From the NCBI GenBank assembly GCA_001600615.1, contig BCKK01000006.1, forward strand, positions 1-64,000: 64,000 bases of DNA, written 5' to 3'. This document shows, in pieces, positions 1 through 11,669 of this stretch. The translations under genes and the position numbers were made by a program. How positions within the stretch are numbered: position 1 is the stretch's first letter; the number at the start of each line of letters is the position of its first letter. Below the pieces are notes generated by a model. It did not search any database. It was not told where the DNA came from and saw nothing but the letters and a program-made list of their open reading frames with translations. The DNA comes from Dioszegia crocea (lineage: Eukaryota; Basidiomycota; Tremellomycetes; Tremellales; Bulleribasidiaceae).

Positions 1-2365
1 CCCCCTTTCTCTGCAGACTTGGCCCATGCCGCAGCTTGCTCCACCGCCTCTTTGGGATTCTCCTTGAAGTTGAGTAGATACGCCTGCATACTCGCCATTG
101 CCAGCCGAGTCCCCTCCACTCCTCCCGCACCACCCTCAACACCATTCGGGAGGAGAGCCAGAGCGAACTCGGCGGCTAGAGCTTCGAGCTCCGCCTTGCT
201 CAGCAAGATAGGCACCGGATCGTCCTTGAAGATCAAAAGATCCTCGTCGTCCTCGGTGTACACCTCAGATGTAGGTTCGGTCGTCCCGTCGGCAGAAGTG
301 GAGTCTTCAGCGGGGAAGAAGTGGAGGAAGAGGTCTTGGGCTTGTTGAGGGGTGGCGGAGTGGAAAGGGACTCGAACGTCAAATCGGCCGGCACGGATAA
401 GGGCGGGATCGAGCTTGTCGGGATGATTCCTAGGGTTGTCAGCTGTTTGGATCAAGTAAATGGCGGTGGCAGAGCTTGCGTAGAGGCAATGAGAAGGCAT
501 CCTTCCTAGAGCGATCAGCCTCAGAATGGCCACGGTACCCCGCGAAAATAGAACCTACCTGACTTGATACACCATCGATAGCATTCAACAGCCCAGACAT
601 GGTCACGACGCATGGCTCCAGCTTAGCCTTTTGAGCCTCTCCATTCGCCTCGCCGCTGGAGCTGTCCTCATCCTTGCCGTCTTTGGGTGGAGCGAGTACA
701 AAGGATGAGCCCGAACCGTCTTTGTCTCCTGGTCGAGATGCCGCCTGGGTACCGGTGCTGATGGATTGGTTGTCACTGAATATCCGATCACTACATAGGT
801 GTCAGCGATGGAGATAAGGACAATCAGCAAATGGTATGAGACTCACATGTCTTCTACAAGGATAATGCTGTGCGGTTTGCAGCTTCTGAAGAGCGTTCCA
901 AGTTTGTTGTCATCCATTCTGCGAAATCAGCATGAGAATGGGGAGTGACATGGTAGGCCGAACGTACCCATTTTGACAAATACTGATGACATAGATATCT
1001 AGGCGGAGCTTGCTAGCCAAAGCCGTCACTGAGAATGTAAGCTTTATGGTGTCCGGTTATAAGCTGAAGTCGCTCACCTAGCGTCGTCTTGCCTGCCCCT
1101 GGGTCGCCGTGGAACAAGTATCTGATAAGTCAGCATGATGTTGCAATTGGGCTGAGGTATCCACTGCAGTTCGACTGACCCTCTGCGATGCGGAATGCCT
1201 GAAATCATCAGCTTGACATGCTTCAACCGGCTCAATTGGATCTGGGACTCACCTCGAGCGGCATACCACCTAGTCTCCCGGTCAGACAAGAATCGCTGCA
1301 TATCCCTGAGGATAGCTTCCTTTATGGGCAGAATGACTGAGCTCCAAGGCCGCGAAGGACGAGAAATCGGATCCATCCAATCTGAGCAATATTCACTGTG
1401 AGTCAGTCAGTACCCAATTATCTCGGTTCGCCAATTTCCAACTCACCCGCTCTCGGTATGAAAGATGAGCAATTCTCGCTCTTCTTTTGAGTAGAAGGCA
1501 GCATGAGTGGCAGCTAGGAAGGATCTGAGAGCATGTTTTTGGTACCCGAGCGTTCTGCGACAGATCAGCATAAAAGAGGCGTGGGAAAGACGCCAACATA
1601 CGTGATCACCATGTTGCCAGTACTTGCGCCGTTCCTGGACGTCCTGCTATCGGGCTTATTGGTGACCCAGAGCCAGTAGCCACGGTATCTGATGCGTAGA
1701 ACCTGATCTGCAACATCAGCTCTAGAACTCTCAACGCAGGCAAGACGACCCACCGAACAGTGGTAATATCCGCCCAATGATGAGCCCGCTTTCCCAAGTT
1801 GCAGACTGCTCATTGAAGGAGTCTTCATCGTCATCGTATGACCGCGACCGAAGTAGGTTCCTATCTTTGCCCCTTGCTTTGCTGGACTCGCGGGTCTGAA
1901 GGACGAAATGGTCCAGCTGTCGCTGTATGTCGGGCTCGGATGCCATCCACGCTTGAACCCAACGATACGCTGGCTCGCTATGAGCGATATAGGCGGTAGG
2001 GAACAGGACTACATTCCTGAGGTAAGCCACACTCAGATACCAGCCAGACAGAGAATCAGAGTCAACAAGACACTAAGTGGACAAGTCAACTCACGTCGAT
2101 CAACCTTGTGCGTGATTGTACCCCATATCTTCCGGATCCAATTGAGTGCAAACCCAAAAAGTATAGCTCGGATAGTGAAGAAGGCTAATGTGGTGTAGAT
2201 GGTCGTACTAGATTGACCCTGACTGCCTCTGTCCTGATGGGTGAGGTTGCCGATTGGAGGGACGCCAGCTAAGCCAGAATCGGGGAGAAGAGAGTTGATG
2301 AGCTGCGAAGCGACATTCAGGAGCGAGGACTGGTCCATCCCAGCGAGGTTTCCGAGAAGGTCCAT
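1..2365 (-). CDS. BCS1-like AAA ATPase (copy 1), C-terminus off the window
   Basis: Belongs to the BCS1 family: membrane-anchored AAA ATPases of the mitochondrial inner membrane, whose founding member moves the folded Rieske protein into complex III. Translation starts at 2365. An N-terminal hydrophobic segment (about residues 55-85) is followed by the BCS1 N-domain (FPTAYIAHSEPAYRW). Next come Walker A (GDPGAGKTTL, near 1085), Walker B (SIILVEDM, near 855) and the sensor/arginine region (HPDKLDPALIRAGRFD, near 400). The coding exons are intact, and the gene runs off the left edge after a helical segment ending KSAEKG. It has at least ten exons. The intron at 430-479 uses a GC donor (GCAAGC), where the two paralogs at 19.8-25 kb have GTAAGT at the same position. 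Orthology to true Bcs1 is not shown: the linker between Walker B and sensor 1 is longer than in yeast Bcs1, as in fungal BCS1-like expansions. Confidence 0.88.
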
Positions 2366-2946
2366 CGGATCCTGAAGGCTGGATACGGGCGAGAGCTCTT
2401 GCCTTTTGCAGGGCTGGGGTCTACGAGTACTTATGCGGTTGAAGACATCTCTAGTGGCAACCCGCTTGGACAGTAGTGAGAGGCTCGGATCCGAGTTGAG
2501 TCAACCGCGTTTCAAATTTTCATAGCCCTGAGTTATGAAACACCGCCTCTGAAGGCCTCTGACGGATCCGATCGGTCCGACTCTACATCTTGAAGGCTGT
2601 CTACTGTTTGACTGAGTCGATCATAGTCCCTCTCTATCTCCAACTTCCAATCCTATCTGGCAGGTCGAGCCGCTCCAAGTCCGCTCTTCTCATTTCACCC
2701 AGAACTCGGCTCTGGGTCGGAACACACAAGTCCCCGGGCAGACCCAGCTACACAGTTTGGAAAGCGGGCGCCGACAAGGGCAAGACCAGCATGGTCAATC
2801 GCGAAGTCCGCAGTGGCGTCGCCTGGGCCTAGCCGCTCTGTTGCAGCCAGATCGCTTGGAGTTTGGAGGGGTCGAGCAGGGACATTGCGGACCTCGTCGG
2901 ATGAGGACATGGCGAGAGATGAGATGGCTGAGGATGACCGATGTCT
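2366..2946. other. intergenic, no gene seen
   Basis: Holds the promoter side of BCS1-like copy 1 and the 3' side of the acyltransferase gene. The short open frames here overlap one another in several frames and lack splice structure or recognisable domains. Confidence 0.5.
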
Positions 2947-4483
2947 TCAGACTGAGACCGGGATCGATGGATGGGGGCTTGTACCACACAAGTACAACAC
3001 CCCCTCAACCACACTGGTCCGTCTGTCCTCGGCAAAGACGCGCCGGATCCCGCCTAACCACCCAATTTCCGCCGTGCCCCGCATCATGAAATAGCCGCAG
3101 AACGTGAACCAGACCCATGTCCATACCCGTCCTGTCCATCCTCCGACTCGTCTGCCCGTGATCCGGTAGAATTGCCGCTCGAGCTCCATCCCCAGGCCGG
3201 TGAGGAGGAACATGGCGGAGAAGTGATATATCTTGTAGACGCGGTGGTGTGGGTGAAAGCAGAGGATATGGTAGATTGCTGAGATTGGGAAGATGCGAAA
3301 GATGGCGAGATGGCGAGGGAGAAAGGATAGGAAGCGGGTGTAATTATGGAAAGAGTTCTGGAAATTAGCTCGTGCAGATGAGACATTGAGGAGCTGAGAC
3401 TTACGCGAAGCATCTGTGATATCAGCGTCACCCTTTTCATACCGACATCAGTCTAGCGCTTATTTGAGAGACTCTGATACTTACTTGATGATACCGCTTC
3501 CCCCACAGCTCATTGAGACTGCAAGCCATCCAAGGCCTATCCATCACTTTTGGCCACTCCTCTGGCACCCAAACGCCACTCCCAATACAGAGCATAGCTG
3601 CCGGGTGCCACACCAGCGACATGCCAAGGTACGTCACCACTGACCCCGAGAGGATCAGAGCGGGTATGATGATCGCCACTGGCAGTCCCAATGTTCCCGA
3701 TATCGTCGTTATGCCACGGTCCCAGTCGGCGCACATGGCGCGAGGGTGGCCGAGATTGGCGGGATCATAGTGGTATATCGGGTAGGACAGGACATCAATA
3801 GACACGAAGGCCAGAAGGAATTGGAGGGCGTGATGGCCGATATGGTGTAGGGAGCTGTGGGGAGAGCGCTGAAGGGGTGGAGATGCGCCAGCGATTGACA
3901 GTAAGCGTGGTTCGTCGAATATCAGATTCAGCGCTTTGATGGGTCTCCATTGGCGAAGTTCGGGCCTGTGGGGCTGTCGAGGGAGACGGTGATATACAGG
4001 TGGGGAAGTTGCTAAGCCCCAGCGGATGGCGGCGGAAGTCTGAGGTATCAGCTCGTTCTCCTCAGAAACAACAGGCGGGATCTTGTGAGCCACAGCCTAG
4101 GCGCCTAGACTTACAGCGTTGAAGAACAAAAGTCCGACCTGAGATGTCAATCTGTAATCTTGGTTTGGCTGCTATACTATACGCACGATGTTCCAAGTTG
4201 CCAGACCTGCACCATCAGCTCAGCTTCCAACGGGAAACTTACGTCCGCTCATATCAACCGTCAAAACGCCCCACATGTTGGCCACTACGGCCACCGGCCA
4301 CAATGCCGACCTCAACACCCGCGTGTTATTCGAACAATGCACGAGATAGCATATGGTCCAGCTGCACAGAAAGCTGAGCCAAAAGAAGGGCGCAGCTTGG
4401 ACGAGAGTGTAGGTTGGAATGTGGTCGGATAGACTAAACTTCTCCAAGTCGTCGAGAGCCGACTGAATGCAGTCAGGCATCAT
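2947..4483 (-). CDS. Wax synthase-like membrane acyltransferase
   Basis: Multi-pass membrane protein of the fungal wax-synthase (MBOAT-related) family, which transfers acyl groups from acyl-CoA to alcohols or secondary-metabolite hydroxyls. The signature SLNELWGKRYHQ sits near 3490-3520 and matches the family's S-L-x-x-F/L-W-G-R/K-R-W/Y-H-Q motif. The C-terminal part (HFSAMFLLTGLGMELE) corresponds to the second conserved membrane motif, but the usual His-Glu pair there is not obvious. Several hydrophobic helices are visible (APFFWLSFLCSW; GLPVAIIIPALILSGSVV; VWTWVWFTFCGYFMM). Start is the first Met of MMPDCIQSALDDLEKF. The gene is spliced, with introns near 4220, 4170, 4080, 3450 and 3390. 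Between two of them lies a 9-nt exon (3405-3413, Met-Leu-Arg) that keeps frame. The substrate cannot be told from sequence and there is no biosynthetic cluster around it. Confidence 0.8.
3405..3413 (-). other. 9-nt micro-exon of the wax synthase-like gene
   Basis: On the minus strand the nine bases ATGCTTCGC lie between a consensus acceptor (branch GCTGAT, then ATCACAG) and a consensus donor (GTAAGT). Including them joins the WGKRYHQ exon to the NSFHNYTRF exon in frame. Confidence 0.65.
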
Positions 4484-5271
4484 GGTTCTGTATCGTGTGA
4501 GGTAGCATGCGCCGCGGAGTCGCGCGAAGGTTGTGAGCTTGAGCTAGGACGATACATGAAGGAGAAGCTGAATATGTGAGGCTTGAGACACAGCTGCGAG
4601 CTCGAGGGTCCGGTCAGAACGCAAACCCATTCCGTGCCTGAATTTCCGACCATAGTAGAGTATGGTGAACATCAAGTGAGGCTGAGTGCTGGTTACGGTG
4701 CGTCATGGAGCTCTTGATCGGTCTGGCAGGTACAAGAGTGGAATTGACATCTGTGCATGTCTTCTTGTCTAGCGGACGAGGTAAATGGCTTCAGCCAGCG
4801 CCTACTCCTAGAGAGCCTTCCACCTTGCACCCAATCACGGCTCATTCTAGCCCCTGCGAGCCCCTTCGCCCCACATCCACCCCAGCGTAAGGTCCCCCGT
4901 TAGAGCTCTCAAGGCAGACATCATCTCGGTCCTATGACCGAAAGTTGCTGGCGCCCCAAATCGAGAAAAAAGGGAGAGTGACCACTCGAAGGATATAGGC
5001 TGGCGTAGAACAGTCCATGGCCACAGTCCCCCCCGGAGCCAATTAGATCCTACTGGAGCTGAGACCTACCTTTGTTCCATCAGTGTATTCCAGAGCTCCT
5101 TGAGCTGTTCAATGACCCGCCGACTGAGGTATAAATTACTGGTCCATCCAGCTGTTCGGATTCCCACGCGCCATCATCGATATACATCCTCATTTGATCT
5201 CCACTTTGCAACTGCAATTATCAGCTTTCATACTTTACTTTCACACATCACAGTCATCTACTGCTCTGACC
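4484..5271. other. intergenic, divergent promoter region
   Basis: Lies between the divergently transcribed acyltransferase gene (minus) and the small gene at 5272 (plus). A TATA-like TATAAA-type stretch is seen near 5131 (ggtataaatt), about 140 bp upstream of the 5272 start. No other coding signal was found. Confidence 0.4.
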
Positions 5272-5660
5272 ATGACCCCTCCAGCTGCGGTTGGTAAGCT
5301 TCTAAAACTTCCCGCCCTTACCCCCTCTCGTTTCAGTCCTCATCGCCCCGGACCGTCCCGCTTCCAACACCCCCACACATCCCTTCGAACTGCTCAGGTT
5401 TGCTGTCTTGACCATGCAAGAATGTAAGCTGACTCCATAGCGTACGTTGTCGACGTTCCCACTGACGTCAATGGGAATTTCATCCCCAACGAGCCCAAGA
5501 AGAATGATGGTAAGTCAGCTGCCTGATCTGGCTGGCACCTGGGCAGGACACTGACGCCATATTAGAAGGAGCACCGGAGTTGCCCACATACGATACGCTG
5601 GATGACTTCAAGGCTGCCCAGGCGCAAAAGAGTGCGGACAATGCGGCGCCCGCTGCTTGA
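5272..5660 (+). CDS. Small acidic protein of 61 residues (spliced, hypothetical)
   Basis: Not recognised. Three exons, 5272-5293, 5441-5509 and 5566-5660, join to a 61-residue protein. Both introns have GTAAG donors and a CTGAC branch site followed closely by TAG (GCTGACTCCATAG; CTGACGCCATATTAG), exactly the style of the certain genes here. The product is hydrophilic and proline/acid-rich, with motifs such as VVDVPTDVNGNFIPNEP and ELPTYDTLDDFKAAQ, and no signal peptide or membrane segment. Exon 1 encodes only seven residues, so single-frame gene finding would miss it. An alternative acceptor (TTTCAG near 5335) leads to a stop after about 40 residues and seems less likely. Function unknown. 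Confidence 0.6.
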
Positions 5661-5931
5661 GCCGTTTCGGGCCGAACCGCATTCTGATCGCCTCACGATG
5701 TTGGGCGGAGGTACGGCAAAGTAGGCGGGACGTCGGATGTGTGGGGGGCGGGCGAATCATATGCGGAGCAGAGTGGAGTCGTCGAGGTTCATGCCGCGAG
5801 GAGTGTAAACCAGCCTGAGATGTCAAAGATGGGAAACCCCATGCGTCTGGATCCACCATTAACACATGTGCCTGATGTTGAAATACGCTGAGCAGCATCG
5901 AAGATTATTTTTGCATCTCGCCTTTCTCAAT

Positions 5932-6638
5932 CTAGAGCTTGACGCCGTAGAGCTCCTCCTTGCTTGCAATGCCTGATTCGTCAGTGTTTATTCCACATAC
6001 ACAGTATCGAACCGCTCCAAGCAATACGCCATCCGCATTCTGACTCTTCTCCGATCCTAAATTTCTCTCGAAAGCGCCCTGACATCTCGCATAAATTGAA
6101 AGAGCTTTGCGGAAAGAGCCAACTCACCCAACTCCTTGATGACCGGGCTCAATTCCTCAAGATAAGCCTTGTACTGGCCCTTGTTCTCCACCTTCTCCTT
6201 TACGCCCTCGAGGATCCTGACCGCCGTCGCGTAGTCATTGCACTTGCGTGCAGCACGAAGGGCAGCGTCAATGACCTCGGTGGTGGGTACGAGATCGTAT
6301 GCGAAGCAGTTGTTGAGTCCCCGCTGGAGCTCAAAGAGGTCGGAGCAGGAAGCGAAAAAGGTGCGGTATCGCTCGTTGAATGCGTCAAACGACTCGGACT
6401 CGTGGGAGTGGGGAGCGTTCTCGCTGGCTGCGGCGTATCGACGAACGGCTATGATATTAGCATTCGACCAAAGACAGACAGAATTATATTGGCAGTAAGT
6501 CGGAAGGGGCATATCGTGATTCCGGTCCAATCCCGCTTCAGGTAAAAACTCACCAGTGACGGCTACTGGCCGAGCCAAGACGTTTGCCCGCGCGACGACG
6601 GGTGCTCGGAAGAGGGTGCGCGAGACCGAGGAGATCAT
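5932..6638 (-). CDS. COX6: Cytochrome c oxidase subunit 6 (COX5A family)
   Basis: Nuclear-encoded peripheral subunit of mitochondrial complex IV (yeast Cox6, mammalian COX5A). A mitochondrial presequence (MISSVSRTLFRAPVVARANV) precedes the mature chain. Family landmarks are ESFDAFNERYRTFF, LNNCFAYDLVPTTEV, AARKCNDYATAVRILEG and the C-terminus SPVIKELGIASKEELYG-VKL. Three exons: intron 1 at 6449-6553, and intron 2 just after VIKELG, with branch CTGACGAATCAG. Length (about 158 aa after splicing) is normal for the family. Intron 1 is 105 nt, stop-free and a multiple of three, so retention would add 35 residues to the presequence region. A CCAAT box (6711-6715, on the gene's strand) lies about 70 bp upstream of the start, consistent with HAP-complex control of respiratory genes, though that is inference. 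Confidence 0.93.
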
Positions 6639-6887
6639 CTTTTGCGTTGTGGGTGTATAGGGGGTGGATGGATAATACTATACGTAGGACACAGTTAAGG
6701 GAGAAAATCGATTGGAAGCGGCTCATCCGGAATTAATTGCCCAGAGTGGCAATCCCGGTAACTTCCGCGTGGCATCATCCATCCGAGGTATGGATCCGCC
6801 CTACTGGCGCGGTTACAATGGATGCACCATGATATGCTCAGTCTAGTATACAACAGCAGTCGAAGGACGACCTCGAATATCGGGAGA

Positions 6888-8164
6888 CTACATATCTTCC
6901 ATGGAAAATTGTTGATCCGCCAGCTCCTTCCTCCCCCTTGCGTTTTGAGCCTGGAAGAACCTCGCCTCGAAAGACAGCTTGCGATCTGGATCTTTGGCCG
7001 TGCGGTCTAAAAGTCAGCGGTAGATCGTACACAGGATGAGTGAAGACTTACCGACTCCGTCCCATCTGAAACCTGGTAATATTCCAAAGCGGTTGGGGAA
7101 TGGTGCGCCCTGATATGTTGGACGACGTCGACGGCCTTTTGGCTGTTTCTTCCTCTGCAAGTCTTCAGCAACCATAAGTCTTCATAGTGTGGATAGACGT
7201 ACCGAAGTTAAGAAAGACGCAGCCGGGTCGTTCCATCTTTCCACCTCTCGCAGTTCCCGGTTCATCGCGGCATCTCCCGCATCCCTGCATAGGTCAGCTC
7301 TTGGTCCCGATCAATCAGACAGCCAACACTAGCTCACCTGCCAACATCCCTAGTCGCCATGTCCCTCTCCTCTCTAACCCTCTCCTCCTTATCTCTCCGT
7401 TGTACAATACCCTTACTCCACTCCTCCCTCTCCTTCTCTTTCCGCTTCTCCTCATCCTCCCTTGCCCGCTCCTCCGCCTTGAGCTTCTCAACATCCACAA
7501 TCCGCCCGCTCGCATCTCGATGCACCGTCTTGGTCCTATTCTCCTCTGCATCTGGCGCTTCCGGCGAAGGCGAGCGCGCAGCTTTGGCAGCCTCAACCTC
7601 GGCACGTAATTGCGCCGCAGTCTTGAGACCGCCTTTCCGCTTCTTGGCTGGCGGTGCGACGTCCGTGCCTGGCTCGGTCTTGACCTCGGGTTGAGGTGAA
7701 GATGGACCAGCTTCGGCAGGTTCTGGCACGGTCGAGGTGATTGGCAAAGCTGATGACCCAACAGTCGACCAGGCAGATTTTGACTTTTTGAATGTTGCAG
7801 CCTCTTTGCCGACCACTGCGGAAGTCAGCTCTAGAGTAAATCTTCCCAACGGCTGCGAATGCCATAACTCACCAGGAGCATCCACTCCATCTAGATCCAC
7901 ATCCTCGCCTAATCTCGTCTTCCACTCATCCTCGTCCTTCATCTTCAATCCGCCGCCAGCCTCATCCCGGGATGCAGATCCGCCAATGTAGTCCTCGTTC
8001 TTGGGCTTCTTGCGTTTCTTTTTGAGGGCAGGATCATTTTCCCTCGCTAGAATAGCATCGGCTTTGGGGCCGGTCATGTAGCTTCATGTCAGCCATGGAC
8101 CCCTGAGCATGAGGCAGAGGGTGGGAACTCACTTCGCCGCGAGGTACGCTCGGAGATTCGACAT
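6888..8164 (-). CDS. BUD13: Pre-mRNA-splicing factor Bud13/Cwc26
   Basis: Subunit of the RES complex (Bud13, Pml1, Snu17) of the activated spliceosome, needed for splicing and nuclear retention of pre-mRNA. Start at 8164 gives [11 protein letters not shown], spliced to [10 protein letters not shown], the usual Bud13 N-terminus. Then come a lysine-rich stretch ([15 protein letters not shown]), a Ser/Pro-rich linker, and the conserved C-terminal block [12 protein letters not shown], a long charged helix ([14 protein letters not shown]) and [20 protein letters not shown]. The last exon (intron after WDGV, branch CGCTGACTTTTAG) encodes [17 protein letters not shown] and ends QQFSMEDM. The Snu17-binding Trp-containing motif RWDGVDR is intact. 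It shares a 449-bp divergent promoter with NOT4. Confidence 0.93.
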
Positions 8165-8613
8165 GATCGCGATATTTGTTTCGGTAGGTCGATATCAAAT
8201 TGCACTGGCTGTCCGACTGCACGGACTGTAGGCCTCTATCGTGCCAATGCGAGGAGTCTATATAGAGGGATATGGAAGGTGTTCATAGATGCATGGCTCC
8301 AGCGGCGACTTCCAAGGACGGAGCCGGCTTACGTGATCATTCGGTGGCGGACCTGGCCGGGAGAAAAGGTTCCGCCACTCGAGGCCCTCTTTGTGCCTCG
8401 CCTCGCCTTGATTATCGTGATTTTGTTCATTACCTATACCCCACTTTCGCCTTGCTTCTCTCCCCCTCTCCCTAGTCTCAGCTTCTCGGATCAGTCTCTT
8501 ATTACGACACAGCAAACGACGGCCCCGTTTCCAGGCTTCAAAAGGATACCAAATAGCTCCGAATATACCCCTCCTGCGCGGAAAAAGTTCAGGCAATACA
8601 TACCTAATTCGAA
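8165..8613. promoter_or_regulatory. Divergent promoter BUD13 / NOT4
   Basis: A 449-bp interval between the two start codons, which point away from each other. A TATATA-type stretch (tctatatagag, near 8258-8266) could serve either side. CT-rich runs near 8450-8475 resemble fungal 5' leader pyrimidine tracts of NOT4. No coding signal. Confidence 0.5.
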
Positions 8614-11600
8614 ATGCCGCCAATCAGCCTACACCCTCTGCCTGCCAATCCCACGACAGGCCAGCAGCCTTCTGCGAGCTTCAGCGCGCGGTCAGGAAGC
8701 AGTAGCATGTCTGTACCCCTCGCCAGTGCCGCAGGTGGTGGAGGCGTCAATAGGGAGGTGTTGAAGGGACTGCAGGACGTCGCGTGGAGTGATGATGAGG
8801 TGAGTGCGGATTAGAATTGCAACGGGATGACTCTGTGGATGAGAGGGAGATCAGAACGCGTCTGTCCGAAGCGACTCGTTCATCTCGATAGTCTGTGCGG
8901 CCGCAAGATGCAAGCTGACTTCTTTCCTTAGGACGATCCCGACTGCCTCGTCTGCGCTGAACCACTCGACCTCTCAGATCTGAATTTCAAGCCATGCCAA
9001 TGTGGAATACAGGTAAGCTAGTTTATCACGCACTATGCATAGGCGGCAAGCTTACAAGGAATCAGATTTGTCAATTCTGCTACAATCGCCTGTTGACGAG
9101 TGATAGTCGCTGTCCGGGTTGTCGAAGAGTCTACGATACCAAAGCAGTCGTCTTCCAACCTGTGGACTGGGAAGAGTGTGTCTATCTATCGTCTGTGCAA
9201 GTTATCAGTAGCTAATAAACAGGGTCAAGCGGGCAAAGGAGAAGAAGACGCGGAGGGCAAAGACGATCAAGCAGCTGGATCAAATGGGACGGCGGTCGTT
9301 GTTGGGAGTGCGAATAGTGATGAAGAATACGGTCTATGTCGTGGGGATGAAATTGCCAGCAGTGGGAGATGATGTAAGTAGCTGTCAGCTGCGGATAGGG
9401 TCTCCGGCTGTAGCTGACAAATAGGCCATACCGATTCTTCGTACCAATGAGTATTTCGGTCAATACGGTAAAATCTCCCGAATCTACCTACGCGATCGCA
9501 CAGCCACATCCTCGACATCCGTTCACACACTCGATACCAATCCACTCACCTCGACCGGGATCTACATAGTCTATGTTCGTCGGGAAGACGCGGCGCGGGC
9601 CATTTCTGCTCTGGACGGATTTGCAGCACCGGGTGGACCGGCAGGTACGGTGCTCAAGGCGAATCATGGGACGACGAGGTATTGCGATGCGTTTCTTCGT
9701 GGGCAGAAGTGTGATACCAGTGGGTGTACGGGTTTGCATGAGTGGGGAGGAGAGGGAGATTGTTTCACCAAGGACGATTATGAGATTGCGTGAGTTCGCT
9801 TCCTAGAGGAGGTATTTGGTTCTTAGGCTGATGTCTAGTCTTACTCGGCCGGCAGAATACGACGCTAGGCAAAAGCAAGCTACCATGACTGTTCCTCCCC
9901 TCACCCAAAAATCTGCCTGGCCTAAACCTTCAGCAGGAGCAGATGAGGCTGTAGGATGTGAGTACAGCTAGCAGGAATGGCACCAATCCTAGAAGCTGAC
10001 GATTCTAGCTGCACTACCAGGATCTGCGAGCTGGGGCAAGCCAATAGGAAGCGGACGTACACCCGCTCGGCCTGCACCTGCGCCAGCACCCGCTCCTGCT
10101 GCTACCCGAAGCAAATCGAATCTTATCCCACTTACGAAAAACACCCTCGCCTTCCCTCTTCCCACCCCTACCCCCGTTCCCACACCACCCGTCAAGAGAG
10201 AGAAGAAGGTGCTCACAGCGGCCATGTCGAGAGGGAAAAGCACGGATTCGGTACAGAGTGCAGGCGCCGGAAGCAGTGCCAATACTTCGCCAAAGAAGAA
10301 GCCCTTGACTCTTTCGACGAGCACACTGTCGCTTGCGGCCCTGGTCCCCAAGGCCGAACCTTCCTCTTCTACACCTACGTCAGCTGCTTCGGGTCCCCCT
10401 CCCCCACCGCCCGGATTGACCCGCGCCAAGCAATCACGCCCTACCTCCATCGATATCTCCACTCCTCCCTCCGAATCCCAACCTGTATCCGCCATTGAGC
10501 CACAGACTCCACTCGAACCTGAACCGGTCAACCCTACACCTACAGGCGATACTGGTACAGATTCTGCTGGACCATCTTCATCGTCACCCGAACCTAAAAC
10601 TCCCGCTCGATCACATACCGATTCCAATCCCCTTCCTCCTCCACTCACCCAAGATCCCATCTTCCTCCACTCGCCATACGAAGAACCGCAGATGTACACT
10701 TTCCCCACTTCCGATCCGGACTTCTCGTTCGAGCTCAGTGTCGATCCCGAGGAAGTACGGAGGATGGAAGGGGAATATCGCCCCAGTCCATACTCCAAGC
10801 TTCTGGTGGGTCTGGCCGAAATGGGCGTCTTGGCGTCAGATCTGGCCAACGCGAGCTTTTCGGCATTGGCGCGGCGGACAAAAGGGGAGCAGCAAGGTGG
10901 TGGAGGTTGGACTGGGATTTTCAGACCATTCGACGCGCCTCCGCTGGAGGACTTTGCGGATGTTGCAGCTATGACGGAGGAAGAGCCAGAAACGGAGGAA
11001 CAGCAGGCTGAAGAGGATGAAGGACCACGGACGACCTCACGGTTTGACTTTGCTCGGCCTCTTTCCCGCGCTGCCAGCCTGTCGCTGTCTCGCGGCCAGA
11101 GCCCCTTCAATCTCCGGACGTCGAGTCAGATCCGGCCAGATGGCGGTGAAGGCAACGTGGCGTCTGGATCTGGATCGCGTCTGATCTGGCCGCCACACAT
11201 GCAGCACTCGCAGCAGTCGGCGCAATTGGCGGAACAGGTCGCGAATGCCGGTACGGGATCATACTATGATTCACCGGGAACGGAGCGGTCCTGGCCTATC
11301 AACACTGCGGGCATGGATCTTTCCCGGCCGCCATCTCACCGTCCATTTGATGCTGGGCCAGAAGATCAACATCCTCATAGCGGCAGTCATCATTCACTTT
11401 CATCCCAGCAACAACAATCACAACACCACTCCCCACTCGTTCACTTCAAATCACACCTACTACCTCCATCCATCCCTGCCCCCTTCCCCCTCGGATTATC
11501 ACTGCAGCAGCAACAGCAGTACAGCCACGGTCCCTTACCCCCTTCGTCTGCGCAGAGGCAATATGATGCCCGGACATTACAGGCGTTCCATCAGCAAGCG

Positions 11601-11669
11601 GCGATGCGGAGTGGGAGTTCGGCTCAGGCTCAAGCGCAGGCGCAGGCTGGAGGGTATCGGCGATTCTAG
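8614..11669 (+). CDS. NOT4: CCR4-NOT complex subunit 4, RING E3 ubiquitin ligase
   Basis: Not4 is the ubiquitin-ligase subunit of the CCR4-NOT complex, acting in mRNA decay and co-translational quality control. After an N-terminal Ser/Gly-rich stretch comes the C4C4 RING (about residues 68-115: DCLVCAEPLDL, PCQCGIQICQFCYNRLL, SRCPGCRRVYD), with all eight cysteines present. An RRM follows (NTVYVVGMKLPAV, IYIVYVRREDAARAI), then a CCCH-like finger (YCDAFLRGQKCDTSGCTGLH). The long C-terminal part is low complexity: Ala-Pro runs, Ser/Pro tracts and Gln runs (SSQQQQSQHH, LSLQQQQQYS), ending AGGYRRF. Exons 2-5 are small (introns near 8803-8932, 9012-9067, 9174-9222, 9372-9424, 9788-9838); the last exon, beginning near 9965-10010, is large. 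The RING-RRM-CCCH order is diagnostic. Confidence 0.93.

Noticed and set aside
10209..11110. Long antisense frame over NOT4
   Set aside because: Gly/Ser/Val-rich mirror of the Pro/Ser/Thr-rich Not4 C-terminus; a composition shadow.
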